Assembly: GCA_004168015.1 (NCBI GenBank)
Contig: SEYW01000002.1
Span: 109,013 to 173,012 of the forward strand
Reading direction: 5' to 3'
DNA from: Methylolobus aquaticus
GTDB taxonomy: Bacteria; Pseudomonadota; Gammaproteobacteria; Methylococcales; Methylococcaceae
DNA length: 64,000 nucleotides
Shown: one piece after another, positions 1-9,160 of the stretch
How the letters are laid out: every line of letters starts with the position of its first letter
Numbering within the stretch: position 1 is the first letter of the stretch
Program-made: the position numbers and the translations under genes
The notes under the pieces: model-generated
The model's database searches: none
Told to the model about the DNA's origin: nothing
What the model saw: the letters and a program-made list of their open reading frames with translations, nothing else

Positions 1-67
1 GTGGCAGGGTGCGTGGGCCCCGCCTATGCTTTTGGTTCCAATTCCCTGTGAGTGAGTCGAGGCGGTC

Positions 68-742
68 ATGCGCATCACTGAATGGCCTTCCGAGGAGCGG
101 CCTCGTGAAAAATTGCTGGCCAAGGGGCCGGGCGCCTTGTCCGATGCCGAACTGCTGGCAATTTTCCTGCGCACCGGCGTGAAAGGAAAGACCGCCGTCG
201 ATCTGGCGCGCGATCTCCTCAGCGAGTACGGCTCGCTACGTGCCCTGATGGCGGCCGACTTGCCACGCTTCGCTTGCAGCCCGGGACTCGGGGCGGCGAA
301 GTACGCGCAATTGCAGGCCGTGCTGGAAATGGGGCGCCGCCACCTGGAAGAGGTTCTGCGTCGCGAGGATGTCATGACCAGTCCGCAGGCGACCCGGAAG
401 TATCTCGCGTCCCGATTGCGGGAATACGGCCATGAGGTGTTCGCGTGCCTGTTCCTGGACAATCAGCACCGCGTTCTGCTCTACGAAGAACTGTTTACCG
501 GGACCATCGACGGCGCGAGTGTCTATCCGCGGGAAGTCGTCAAGCGAGCCCTGAACGTGAATTGCGCGGCGGTGATCTTCGCTCACAATCATCCGTCCGG
601 TGTCGCCGAACCCAGCGAGGCCGACCGGCACATCACGCAGCGATTGAAACAGGCGCTTGGCCTTATCGACGTCCGGGTATTGGACCACTTCATCATCGGC
701 GAGGGACAGGCCTATTCGTTTGCCGAAAATGGGCTGATCTGA
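68..742 (+). CDS. radC: RadC family JAB-domain protein
   Basis: 224-residue protein of full family length. The N-terminal third (about residues 1-90) is the helical helix-hairpin-helix-like part of RadC. The C-terminal half is the JAB/MPN metalloprotease-like domain, with the metal motif HNHPSG (His173, His175) and Asp186 downstream, and the upstream Glu140/Glu141. Known of the family: the fold is that of zinc isopeptidases, but the cellular role is unsettled; the old link to DNA repair is doubtful. A GAGGCGG stretch precedes the ATG. It stands alone at the left edge of the window, and the 67 bases before it show no gene. Confidence 0.95.
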   Translation: MRITEWPSEERPREKLLAKGPGALSDAELLAIFLRTGVKGKTAVDLARDLLSEYGSLRALMAADLPRFACSPGLGAAKYAQLQAVLEMGRRHLEEVLRREDVMTSPQATRKYLASRLREYGHEVFACLFLDNQHRVLLYEELFTGTIDGASVYPREVVKRALNVNCAAVIFAHNHPSGVAEPSEADRHITQRLKQALGLIDVRVLDHFIIGEGQAYSFAENGLI

Positions 743-1023
743 GCGGCGAAACCGGGTTGTCGCTGCCTGCGGAAAGGCGCAACAGGTCGCGGCCGAGCCA
801 AGCGCCGAAACCCAAGTCCGATGCGGTGAGGACAGGGCTTCGGCCGAGGGAGTGTGCCACCGCGTTCCCATGAATGTGCGGCGAACGCTTCTGCTGAAGC
901 GCACTTTCCTGGATCTGAGAGAACCCGAGGGCGACGCGATCGGCTCGACCTAAGGTCGCGGATCGGGGCCGCATCACCCGCGACCCCGACCGACCGAAAC
1001 CTGAGGTGCGCTGGCGCCTCGTT

Positions 1024-2217
1024 TCAGGGCGCGGAGGGACAGGTCACTGCCGAGCCCAGGGTGTTCAACCCGATAGAGATATTGGCATTCCAGTAGTTTG
1101 CCGCCAGCAGATCGGGTGCGTCGTCGCAGTTCAGGTCTGCCGCGATGACCGACCAGGGAGATTGGCCCACGGGATAATCGACCTTTGGCTTCAGCGTACC
1201 GTTTCCCACACCGTGGAAGACGCTGACGGTGTTGCCGGCGCCGACGTTGATCAACTCCGGATAGTTGTCGTTACCGTTCCCAACCAGGACATCCACGTTG
1301 CCGTCCAAGTCGACATCGGACAGGAAAATCGACACGGGCAAGACGCCTGCCGGGTAAAGTACCGCCCTTGCGAAACCGCCTGCAGACCTCGCGAGCAGCA
1401 CGCTGATGGTGTCTTTGGCGTGGTTGGCGGTGACGAGGTCGAGAAGGCCGTCGTGATTGAGGTCCGCGGCCCGTACGGAATGAACGGCGCCGCGGGCAGC
1501 GTATTGGACCTGCGGTCGAAAACCGCCCGCACGGTTGTTGAGCAGCACACTGACGCTGGAACTCGCTTTGTTGCCGGTGATAATGTCGTTATACCCGTCG
1601 TTATCCAGATCGGCGATGGTCACCGAGCGCAAGGTATTGCCGGTCGCATAGGTTCTTTCCGTGGCTGCGAAGGTCCCGTTTCCCTGCCCCAGTCGAACAC
1701 CGACATAGGAAGAGTTGCCGACGATCACTAGGTCGAGCTTGCCGTCCCGGTTCACATCGCCGACAGCGCCCTCATGAGGTTTCAGCACGGCGGTCGCGTA
1801 GCTGGTGGTCGCTCGGAAGGTGCCATCCCCGTTGCCGAGCCGTATGCTGAAATTTTGCGAGTTCTGGTTGGCGGTAATGAGATCCAGGGTGCCGTCGCCG
1901 TTCACGTCTCCCAGTTCCGCGGTCTTGGGACATTGGCCGACGCTGAAATCCCGCTTCGGTCGGACGCTACCATTACCGTTTCCCAGCAATACGCTGACGT
2001 TGTTGCCGCGGCAGTTCGCGACGACGATGTCGAGGCTCCCGTCGCCATTGACATCACCGGCGCGAACGGAGTGTGGGCGAGTGCCGGTGCCGGCGGTCGA
2101 CATCGTGCCGAAGACGTCGGCCGCGGCGGCATCATCCGCGATGGCTGTCAGGGTCATGCTGAGAAACATCAGCGCCAGCGGCTTGGAAACCAAAGAGTTG
2201 GCAGATTTTGAATTCAC
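1024..2217 (-). CDS. Secreted FG-GAP/VCBS repeat protein
   Basis: I place the start at a GTG at 2217, because AAGGAGG lies five bases upstream and the protein then begins with a signal peptide (hydrophobic LALMFLSMTLTAI, then an Ala-rich cleavage region). The open frame upstream of this GTG lacks coding character. The 397-residue product consists of seven FG-GAP/VCBS repeats. Each has a calcium-loop-like core such as DVNGDGSLDIV, followed by SVLLGNGNG. Such repeats build an extracellular beta-propeller, seen in adhesins and secreted binding proteins. No enzyme domain or cell-wall anchor is visible. Ligand unknown. It has no evident operon partners. Confidence 0.85.
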   Translation of the reverse strand: MNSKSANSLVSKPLALMFLSMTLTAIADDAAAADVFGTMSTAGTGTRPHSVRAGDVNGDGSLDIVVANCRGNNVSVLLGNGNGSVRPKRDFSVGQCPKTAELGDVNGDGTLDLITANQNSQNFSIRLGNGDGTFRATTSYATAVLKPHEGAVGDVNRDGKLDLVIVGNSSYVGVRLGQGNGTFAATERTYATGNTLRSVTIADLDNDGYNDIITGNKASSSVSVLLNNRAGGFRPQVQYAARGAVHSVRAADLNHDGLLDLVTANHAKDTISVLLARSAGGFARAVLYPAGVLPVSIFLSDVDLDGNVDVLVGNGNDNYPELINVGAGNTVSVFHGVGNGTLKPKVDYPVGQSPWSVIAADLNCDDAPDLLAANYWNANISIGLNTLGSAVTCPSAP

Positions 2218-3824
2218 ACGGTCCTCCTTATCTCTTGCGAGGTAAACACCTACCCGGCGCCGACACATCGGCAGAGCGTCAAGGGTCATGAGCCGGAACG
2301 AACACCACCCCGCTGCGGGGCGGCCTTGGCGGGCCCACCCTTGCACACGAGACTCGAACGTCTCCCATTCTAACGGGTTAAGTCGAACTGCCAATCAGCC
2401 GTAGCCGATGCACGGCGTCACGCCCGACCTGCCTGTTAGCTTTAGCAAAACATATACCAGTTTTGACGGCGGAAGGCGGAGCCCATAGCTCACCCCGGTT
2501 TTTGTTCTCTCCCGGATGGCCTAGGTCAAAGAGTTGACGTTCTTGCGTCACGCGCTTGTTACTACGCGCCGAAAGTTAGTGTGGTTCCGTCGTGTCGATT
2601 GCAGGACTCGGGAAGGATAGGGCGGCGGTGTGTCGCGCTGCCGCGCGCTTTGCGGTGGTCGGGAGGGCCGTGTCCGGAGTGCGCCGTCGCTCCAGTGCGT
2701 CGTCGCGGTGCCAGAGTATGGAGAGCCGATTGGGATGCACTGGCCGATCCGGCGCTCCGGGCCTTGGCCGCCGGAGTTTCGGCGGGATCCGTACCGAGCG
2801 GTTCGGTCGTCTCGCCGCTGCGATACGGGGGCTACCATGCTTTACGATGGTGCGTCGGATGACCTCCATGGGCAGCAGGCCGCGGTTTGCGGGACTGCTG
2901 TCCGGTTGGCACTCGCAGGCTCGATTTTCGCGTGCCGAGACGGGCAGAAACCGGCCCCTTTTTGCATCGGGCTGTGACTCGTCGCGGAAGCAACACCAGC
3001 GGAGAGCGTCGCTTGTGCTAGCATTTCCGTCCGCACCCGATTCAGCGCTGAGAGCCGCGCCTGGTGGGGGCTTACTGCATTCGGGGCCAGCCTCTGCCGC
3101 GTCGCACCGAGGCTGTTCGCGGCGGGTGGCGTCGCTGGCTGCTCGTGTCGGCTCGCCTATCGCACCCCCTGGCCTGGCCGTCGATCCCAAGGGATTCCGA
3201 CCCGCCTATGAGTCTGCGCGCCTTGGCGCCCCGAGCTCGTTCTTGGGCTCTCGGAGCTACGCTCTTCCACCGAGCGCCGGGAGACTGGCGCGGCGACGAG
3301 ACTTTGGCGGACCGGCAGCGGGCCCCGTGATTGAAGGCGCGGGACGAGCAAGACGGGATGCGGGTCGCCGCTCCCCCTTAACTGCGCTGAACCCGAACCT
3401 AGGCTCAGCTGGTCTGGAACGGGTGTTGCTTGGTGGTATCGCCATTCGTTGCGCGCGAGCAGCGCGACGCTCGATGGCGGTTTTCGTGCAGCGACGGATT
3501 CCAGAACTGCCATCGCCGCCCCCCGGCATTCGTGGCTGGCTGTTAATGGGATGCCTGCGGGCGATAGAAATAGTGTGCGTCGCTTCGTTGGCCGCGCGGT
3601 GGAAAGTCCGCATGGGCCTGCTCTGCGTCTGGAAAGCGTTGCACGAGATGTGATACTGTCGATGTGGTTTTCGCTCGCATACTTGAGATGCGTTCCGAAC
3701 GCATAGTTCGCGAATATTAAAATCTTCTGAATCACCCCCTGATGCCGGCTTTCTTCCAGAGTGAGCGGCAAAACAAGACGATACCTGACCCCACCACGTA
3801 TCAAAGACAAACCAAGAGGCTTGT
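2218..3824. other. Long non-coding stretch
   Basis: About 1.6 kb with no gene I can support. It has several open frames, the longest at 2592-3653 on the plus strand, but they are Arg/Ala/Ser-rich, overlap on both strands and match no family I know. The part near 3660-3740 is AT-richer and probably carries the promoter of the sulfotransferase gene. A short tRNA-like T-arm near 2345-2365 does not fold into a tRNA. Confidence 0.5.
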
Positions 3825-4655
3825 ATGGCTCATGATGTAATCAAACTCCCATCTGCTGACCGCATAACTAGCTGGAAAAGCTTCAACAGACATGTCCGAC
3901 CGCTTGGCTGCTCGTTCCTGAAGAGGCTTCCAGAGTTTCCTGACTCGGTTCTCATCTCGGGATGCCAGCGCTCGGGTACGACGGCTTTGGCGAACGTGCT
4001 GACGCAGAGCGATGGGATGGTTAACTACTATGTCAGCAAGCATGGGGAGTTGGACGCAGCATTGATACTGGCGGGTATTGTGCCTCATGATCCCCATGGT
4101 CGTTATTGTTTCCAGACGACCTACGTCAATGAATGCTACCGTGAGTACTTCGATCCGGACCTACGCTTCAAGATGATTTGGGTCATTCGTAATCCTCTTT
4201 CCGTCATCTATTCGATGACCCACAATTGGAAAGATTTTGCATTAAATGACCTATTTTTAGCGAGTGGTCGGAAGTGCATGGAGGATGGGGTAAAAAAGAC
4301 GCTATCGGCTTGGGTTCCTGGGGTCGTTTCCCGGATCGATAGGGCATGCTATGCCTATATCGGAAAGACTATGCATGTATTTGAGTTGATCGAAAAGCTG
4401 GGGCCGGAGACTCTCGCAGTCGTCGATTACGATCACCTCGTGTTGGACAAGTCCCGGATACTTCCGCGTCTCTATCAGTTCATCAATCTCCCCTACAACG
4501 AGAAATATGCTGACTCACTGAACCCCGGCAGTGTCAGCAAGGCCCAACAGTTCTCGACGGACGAGAAGAGCCGGATCGAAGCGCTTTGCCAGCCTATCTA
4601 CCAGAGGGCGCTGGAGCTTGTGCCGGGCCACCTTAGAGCAACCGGCGCCGTGTGA
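3825..4655 (+). CDS. Sulfotransferase family protein
   Basis: 276 residues, PAPS-dependent sulfotransferase fold. The 5'-phosphosulfate loop SGCQRSGTT is at residues 45-53. The 3'-phosphate-binding motif VIRNPLSVIYS is at about 120-130. The family moves sulfate from PAPS to a hydroxyl or amine on a glycan, lipid or peptide; the acceptor cannot be told from sequence. An AAGAGG box precedes the ATG. The gene is clearly AT-richer than its neighbours and sits isolated between long gene-free stretches, which suggests transfer. It might modify surface polysaccharide made by the dispersed glycan genes in this window. Confidence 0.85.
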   Translation: MAHDVIKLPSADRITSWKSFNRHVRPLGCSFLKRLPEFPDSVLISGCQRSGTTALANVLTQSDGMVNYYVSKHGELDAALILAGIVPHDPHGRYCFQTTYVNECYREYFDPDLRFKMIWVIRNPLSVIYSMTHNWKDFALNDLFLASGRKCMEDGVKKTLSAWVPGVVSRIDRACYAYIGKTMHVFELIEKLGPETLAVVDYDHLVLDKSRILPRLYQFINLPYNEKYADSLNPGSVSKAQQFSTDEKSRIEALCQPIYQRALELVPGHLRATGAV

Positions 4656-4790
4656 TCAGGGCGTCGCAACAAAACGCACTACGTCGGCTCTGATACCCCG
4701 TGTCGCTGGGCGGCCGCCGATGCGATACGCCCGGTGGCTCACCCTTCCCCCGGCGGTTTCTCGCAAAGCAGCCCACGTAACACAGTCTTG

Positions 4791-5027
4791 TCAGGCTGTT
4801 TCGATGGCGGCCTGGGGTGCGCTTCGGGGCTCATACCGCGCAATGGTCGCAAGATCCCAGAGCGGCAGGACCGCCCCGGCGATCGGCAGCACAACCGTCC
4901 GGTCGAGCACGGCAACGTGCAGCAGATCGTGTGCCCATTTCCAGCCAATACCGGGCCGATGTGCGCCCATCCAGGCATGACCTCGCCATTTCTGGAACGC
5001 GATGTGGAAGAACGCGGTTTTTGTCAT
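4791..5027 (-). CDS. Hypothetical small membrane protein
   Basis: 78 residues if the start is the ATG at 5027. The middle carries one hydrophobic stretch, LDRTVVLPIAGAVLPLW, so a single-pass membrane protein is possible. No family recognised. The Shine-Dalgarno signal is weak and the N-terminal extension of the frame is Pro/Ser-rich noise. It lies next to a sequence that may be a decayed nitric oxide reductase gene, so it could itself be remnant coding sequence. Confidence 0.3.
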   Translation of the reverse strand: MTKTAFFHIAFQKWRGHAWMGAHRPGIGWKWAHDLLHVAVLDRTVVLPIAGAVLPLWDLATIARYEPRSAPQAAIETA

Positions 5028-5425
5028 CGTATAGCCGTCCGTAGACGGCGAGGCAGTTGTAGGAGGCGGGCTATTGCGTCCCGTGGGTGTAGGGCTTGAT
5101 CTGTGGCGGGGTGGGGATGAAGCCCCAGGCGCCCGCGACGACGATGTTGCCACAAGCTGTCGACGGCCGCCTCGCCGTCCGGCTGTTCGTGCAGGGACCG
5201 ATGTGACTCGTTCCGCCAGTCGCTCGGCGTATTCGCTGTCATGTTGGCCGGCGCACAGTTAAAATCGATCCGGCATACAAGTTCCGACACCCCTGTGCAC
5301 TTGTCTGCTCCGGCGGTTTCATATCAAACAGTTATGTGAGATGTAAATTAAAAGCCGCGCTGCGACTTTTCAATGGTTGTCTGTCCGATCGTTTGACTCA
5401 CGGGGAGATTTAAGGAGGACGCAGG
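5028..5425. other. nsrR upstream region, possible norB remnant
   Basis: No intact gene. On the minus strand between about 5035 and 5160, two frames joined give a stretch with SLWQ, then GAWGFI-PTPP, then HGTQ, then AVYG. This resembles a membrane-helix region of the quinol nitric oxide reductase NorB, but it is interrupted by a frame change and a TAG. Near 5339-5354 the AT-rich sequence AGATGTAAATTAAAA resembles one half of an NsrR operator and would suit nsrR autoregulation. Both readings are tentative. Confidence 0.3.
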
Positions 5426-5896
5426 ATGCAGCTTACGCAATTCACGGATTATTCGCTGCGAGTACTGATCTACCTGACCCGCCTGCCGGGGCCCGGAATG
5501 GCGACTGTTCCGGAGATTGCCGATCACCACGGCATCTCCCGCCATCATCTCGTCAAGGTTGTGCACAATCTCGCCCAGCAGGGTCTGATCATCACGACCC
5601 GCGGCAAGGGAGGCGGCATCCAACTGGCCCGGCCACCCCATACCATTGGTCTCGGTGACGTGGTGCGACTCACCGAGCCGCACATGGATCTGGTTGAATG
5701 TTTCGATCTGAAGACCAATCAATGCCGCATAGTCCGGGGCTGTTTCCTGAAGGCGGCTTTGCATGAGGCGCGCCGGTCATTCATGGCTGTGCTGGACAAG
5801 TACACGCTGGCTGATGCTACCCGGGCGGGATTTGGTAAGCCGGGCGAACTTTCGGTCACAGAGCCTAATTCCTGCGGTGTCGACCGCGAACCTTAG
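5426..5896 (+). CDS. nsrR: NsrR, nitric-oxide-sensing Rrf2 repressor
   Basis: 156-residue Rrf2-family regulator. The winged-helix recognition helix is around residues 33-50. Three cysteines at 92, 100 and 106 (spacing C-x7-C-x5-C) match the iron-sulfur ligands of NsrR proteins of the Bacillus type. Known role: the cluster reacts with nitric oxide, which releases repression of detoxification genes such as hmp and norB. A strong AAGGAGG site lies upstream of the ATG. A likely rho-independent terminator follows at 5954-5975. No intact NO-detoxification gene is visible nearby, though a possible norB remnant lies just upstream. The alternatives IscR and RirA fit less well because of the cysteine spacing. 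Confidence 0.9.
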   Translation: MQLTQFTDYSLRVLIYLTRLPGPGMATVPEIADHHGISRHHLVKVVHNLAQQGLIITTRGKGGGIQLARPPHTIGLGDVVRLTEPHMDLVECFDLKTNQCRIVRGCFLKAALHEARRSFMAVLDKYTLADATRAGFGKPGELSVTEPNSCGVDREP

Positions 5897-5953
5897 CGTG
5901 GCTCTGATCTATTCACGATTTCCTGCGAAGGGGGGATGGAATCGGGTTTGATC

Positions 5954-5976
5954 AAGGCCAGGACGGCCTTTTGTTG
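5954..5976 (+). terminator. Rho-independent terminator after nsrR
   Basis: Six-base-pair stem AAGGCC/GGCCTT with a five-base loop, followed by the T-rich TTGTTG. It lies about 58 bases after the nsrR stop codon. Confidence 0.6.
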
Positions 5977-6031
5977 AGCGTTCGATTGGGCGAGGATTGC
6001 CGGAGCGCAAGCGGTGCCGGCTGCGAGCGGC

Positions 6032-6427
6032 TCAGGGCGAGGGTCCTGCGGCGGAACGGCTGTCTGCTGCGATCCGGGTCGCTACGCCGAAGTTGGCCAT
6101 CGGAGGGGGTGTATCGAGCGCGACCTTGGCTCTGGGAGCCGAATGGTCCGATTCCGGGCAGGCAAACACGGTTCCCAGTCCATCAAGGTTCACTTGGCAC
6201 GAGGCCAAGGTCTGCCGCGTGTCGTTCAATCCCGCTGCATGAAAAGCCAAAACGGACATCCCCAATAATATCGTCGCCCATGAAAGGAAGGAGTAACGGT
6301 CAATTTCTCCGACCTTGCAACTCGCATTTGCGGGGCGCGGTCCATCACGCAACCAAGTCTGGATGGGAGGAGACTGTTTCACGTTGATTCCTGAGTCCTT
6401 GCCGGTATCGATGGTGTATGTACCCAT
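6032..6427 (-). CDS. Hypothetical single-pass membrane protein
   Basis: 131 residues from the ATG at 6427, which has GGAGG only two bases before it, an unusually short spacing. One hydrophobic segment, YSFLSWATILLGMSVLAFHA, lies near residue 50; two cysteines lie in the part after it. No family recognised. The C-terminal third is low-complexity Ala/Pro/Ser. It converges on nsrR. It could be a chance frame; only the membrane segment argues for a gene. Confidence 0.3.
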   Translation of the reverse strand: MGTYTIDTGKDSGINVKQSPPIQTWLRDGPRPANASCKVGEIDRYSFLSWATILLGMSVLAFHAAGLNDTRQTLASCQVNLDGLGTVFACPESDHSAPRAKVALDTPPPMANFGVATRIAADSRSAAGPSP

Positions 6428-6847
6428 GCCCTCCGGCGGATGTTGTTCGTGGCGACGGTCCAGCCTGGAGTAAGCCAGTGGTCCGGCTCGCCGCGATGAG
6501 TCCGCCGTATCGACGGGCCACCGTTTTTTTTGGGAAGGTGCCGGATCACCGCAAACTGCCTTCAGCGCCCTCGCCCCAAGTGTAGGATTCAAGCCGCGGA
6601 GACTTCTGGCGTCAATTCGTAGCTTTTCCTATTGACAAATTGCTTGTTCTGCGGAACGGGCATCTTTAGGCGAATGGCGCCGCCATCCCGTCTTCTGTGG
6701 CGGCTTTCGTGCGCCGGGAGCGGATACGCATCAGGTAAAGCGGAAGCAAGTATGACGCGAGGCCAAGCCGGCGGGGTGGTGTCTACCGCGAGCGCGGATG
6801 GCGAACACCGCCAAGCGTTTCGTGCCGTTGCTTGGGACTCGGCGCGA
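6428..6847. other. Gene-free stretch before the kinase 3' end
   Basis: About 420 bases with only short overlapping frames on both strands. No gene, repeat or RNA recognised. Confidence 0.4.
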
Positions 6848-8110
6848 TCAGGTCGCGTCGTCTGCATGCAGCGGCAAGGAGATCAGAAACCGGCATCCAA
6901 CGCCGCCAGGGCCGTCCTCGACCCAGATGCGGCCGTTGTGGGCCTCGACTGCCAGCCGGCAGAATGTCAAGCCGAGTCCGAAGCCGCCCACCCGGGGCGT
7001 GCCGGGATTCGACCCACGGGCGAACCGCTCGAACATCTGCTCGCGTTGCGCCGGCGGGATGCCAATACCGTTATCTTCTATCGTCAGCGTGGCCGAATCG
7101 GCGTCGAACGTTCCTGAAACCAGGATGAGTCCCCGGCGCGGGCTGAATTTGACGGCATTGTCGAGCAAGTTCGTGATGACCCGGTCGAGGAGGCTGACAT
7201 CCACGAACAGGGCGGGGCCCGCGGCGGGCAATTGCACTTCACACGTCATTTCGTTGGCCTCGAATGACGGGCGAGCGCGCTCGGTGGCATTGGTCAAGAG
7301 TTGGGCCAGATCTGTGTGTTCCGGCATCAGTTGAAGCTGTCCGCTCTCCATGCGGGAAATATCGATCAGGGAGTCGACCAGGTGTTGCAGGCGGGTGCAA
7401 TGCGCATTGATGTAAGTGAAGAGCTTGATGCTCCGGGCAACTTCCGCTTCGGGCAATGTGGCGCGCAGCAGGTCGGCGGCCGCCGTGATACCTTGCAGGG
7501 GATTGCGGAGATCATGGATGACCAGATCCATCGTCTGCTGCCGCAAGCGCTGGAGTTCGAGCAGTTCCTGGTTCTCGGTCGCCAACTCGGAAACGCGGCC
7601 TGACAACTGCGTTTCCGATGAACTGAGGTGGGTCAGGACCGTGTCCGCGCTGCGCAGACGATGGCTGAACTTCCGCAGCATGTCGACGTCGGCCGCCGGG
7701 CTCTGCAACATCAGTTGTTGAAAGTCGTCGCGGGGCAGCCGTAAAAGAGTGAGCGCGTCCATGGCGACCACGGAGGCGGAACGGGGCAGATCGTCGAGCA
7801 AGGCCATCTCGCCGATGATCTCGCCGGCGCCACGCCGCGCCAGAAGCAGTGGAGCTTCGGCCTGCCCCTTGAAGACGGCTGCCGTACCCGACTGAATCAG
7901 ATAGAGCGCATCCCCAGGCTCGCCCTCCCTGCAGATGATCTGTCCTGGAGTGCAGTGCAGGGTGTAGTTGTCGGCCGACGCATGCTTGCTGATCAACTCC
8001 GCCAATCGTGCGAGGTCGCTATCGGGGCCCCCGGCAGCTTCGTCGGTCTTCAGCGCGCGGGAAGTCCGCAGTAGACCCAACTGCTCTGCGGTGACATGGG
8101 TGGCCGTCAT
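6848..8110 (-). CDS. Cyclic-nucleotide-binding sensor histidine kinase
   Basis: 420 residues, soluble, with no membrane helix. Residues about 35-150 form a cNMP-binding domain, with the phosphate-binding cassette GEIIGEMALLDDLPRSASV at about 97-115. A coiled linker leads to a HisKA domain with the phospho-acceptor His199 in VIHDLRNPL. The HATPase_c domain follows, with LLDNAVKFSP (N box), DNGIGIPP (G1) and GFGLGL (G2). The protein should autophosphorylate in response to a cyclic nucleotide or another small ligand. No receiver domain is fused and no response regulator gene is adjacent, so it is an orphan kinase. The start is the ATG at 8110; the AT-rich stretch 8130-8180 is the probable promoter region. 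Confidence 0.88.
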   Translation of the reverse strand: MTATHVTAEQLGLLRTSRALKTDEAAGGPDSDLARLAELISKHASADNYTLHCTPGQIICREGEPGDALYLIQSGTAAVFKGQAEAPLLLARRGAGEIIGEMALLDDLPRSASVVAMDALTLLRLPRDDFQQLMLQSPAADVDMLRKFSHRLRSADTVLTHLSSSETQLSGRVSELATENQELLELQRLRQQTMDLVIHDLRNPLQGITAAADLLRATLPEAEVARSIKLFTYINAHCTRLQHLVDSLIDISRMESGQLQLMPEHTDLAQLLTNATERARPSFEANEMTCEVQLPAAGPALFVDVSLLDRVITNLLDNAVKFSPRRGLILVSGTFDADSATLTIEDNGIGIPPAQREQMFERFARGSNPGTPRVGGFGLGLTFCRLAVEAHNGRIWVEDGPGGVGCRFLISLPLHADDAT

Positions 8111-8204
8111 TGTCAGAGGAACGCGTCGATCAGCGGCTGCGCAACAAAAAATGCAGGAAAAACGCTAAATTATCGCTGCGAAATCTCGCTGACGGTATCG
8201 TCCT

Positions 8205-8396
8205 TTAATGCGAGGAGTCCCGCCGTTCGCTGCTGTTGAGACGGTCGGTGAGGTCCTCGTCCTCGCAGCCGATTCCACGGCCCAAACGGTCGTATACTTG
8301 GCAATCGTCGGCGGAAACGGTTTGCCGCTTTTCGCTGACATAGGTTGCCAGACACAGGACGACGGCAAGCCATGCTGCCGCATTGATATATTTCAT
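8205..8396 (-). CDS. Small exported or membrane-anchored protein
   Basis: 63 residues from the ATG at 8396. It has a hydrophobic N-terminus (AAAWLAVVLCLATYV) and a short acidic tail with two cysteines (DDCQVYDRLGRGIGCEDED) that could form a disulfide outside the membrane. No family recognised. The ribosome-binding site is weak. The gene lies between the orphan kinase and the divergent MCE lipoprotein gene. Confidence 0.4.
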   Translation of the reverse strand: MKYINAAAWLAVVLCLATYVSEKRQTVSADDCQVYDRLGRGIGCEDEDLTDRLNSSERRDSSH

Positions 8397-8458
8397 GGGG
8401 TTGGATCTGCTGTTTGATGCGGGTTCAACGTTGACACAAATGGCGTGGGGTCGCAATC

Positions 8459-9124
8459 ATGTCGGGAATACGTACGGTCGTGGTACTCGGGCTGCTGTTT
8501 CTGGGAGGCTGCGGCGACCAGAATCTGCACCTGAAAGTGCATTATCGGGACGCTGCCGGCTTGGTGCCCGGCTCGCCTGTCATCAAGACCGCTGCGGTGA
8601 TCGGTACGGTTGAGTCGATCGAAGCCGACCCTCGAGGCGGCGATCTGGTTGGAATCGAGATCAAGCGCTCGTTCGCGCCGGCCGCCACGGCGGCTTCACG
8701 GTTCTACCTGGTTGAGCAGCCCGGAAATCCCGGAAAAAAGCAGATCGAAGTCGAGCAGGGCGAACCCGGCGGGCCGGTTCTGGCCGAGGGGAGTACGGTC
8801 GAAGGTTCAGAGCGTTTCTCGGGTCTACCGCCTTTTGGCGAATTGTTTCGGCGTTTCGGTGACGGACTCAAGGGTTTGCGCGGGCAACTGGAGCAGTTCC
8901 AGGACGAATTACGCAAGGCGCCCGATTCAGAGGAAGCCAAACGGCTGCAGGAGGAGTGGCGGCGGCTGACCGATGAACTGCAAAAGGCGCAGTCTCAGGC
9001 GGAGGAGTCCTTCAAAAAGGATCTGCTGCCAAAGCTGGAGCAGGAAATGAACCGGCTCCGGGAGCGGTTGAAGGAATACGAGAAAAATCCAGCGCCCGAA
9101 AAGAAGGAGCCGCGCACGATTTAG
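8459..9124 (+). CDS. MCE-domain lipoprotein
   Basis: 221 residues. The signal peptide ends in the lipobox LFLGGC, so Cys18 would be lipidated. Residues about 22-90 form one MCE/MlaD domain (LKVHYRDAAGLVPGSPV, then IGTVESIEAD). The rest, from about residue 115, is a charged alpha-helical coiled coil rich in Glu, Lys and Gln. MCE domains bind lipids and form hexameric rings or tubes between the two membranes. A free-standing MCE lipoprotein without adjacent ABC-transporter or PqiA genes is less usual. It may span the periplasm alone or serve the Pqi system encoded about 22 kb away, which is inference. Confidence 0.8.
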   Translation: MSGIRTVVVLGLLFLGGCGDQNLHLKVHYRDAAGLVPGSPVIKTAAVIGTVESIEADPRGGDLVGIEIKRSFAPAATAASRFYLVEQPGNPGKKQIEVEQGEPGGPVLAEGSTVEGSERFSGLPPFGELFRRFGDGLKGLRGQLEQFQDELRKAPDSEEAKRLQEEWRRLTDELQKAQSQAEESFKKDLLPKLEQEMNRLRERLKEYEKNPAPEKKEPRTI

Positions 9125-9160
9125 GTTGCCTTGGAACGCGCCGCCGCACTGGCAGGCATC

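Noticed and set aside
2218-2394. 59-residue N-terminal extension of the FG-GAP protein
   Set aside because: It would place the signal peptide internally; a GTG with AAGGAGG in front explains the real start.
2341-2400. tRNA-like T-arm (GTTCGAGTCTC on the minus strand)
   Set aside because: The stem pairs do not hold, and no matching acceptor or anticodon arm can be drawn.
2592-3653. 353-codon open frame on the plus strand
   Set aside because: Arg/Ser/Gly-rich composition typical of a non-coding frame in GC-rich DNA, no domain, no ribosome-binding site, and overlapping open frames on the other strand.
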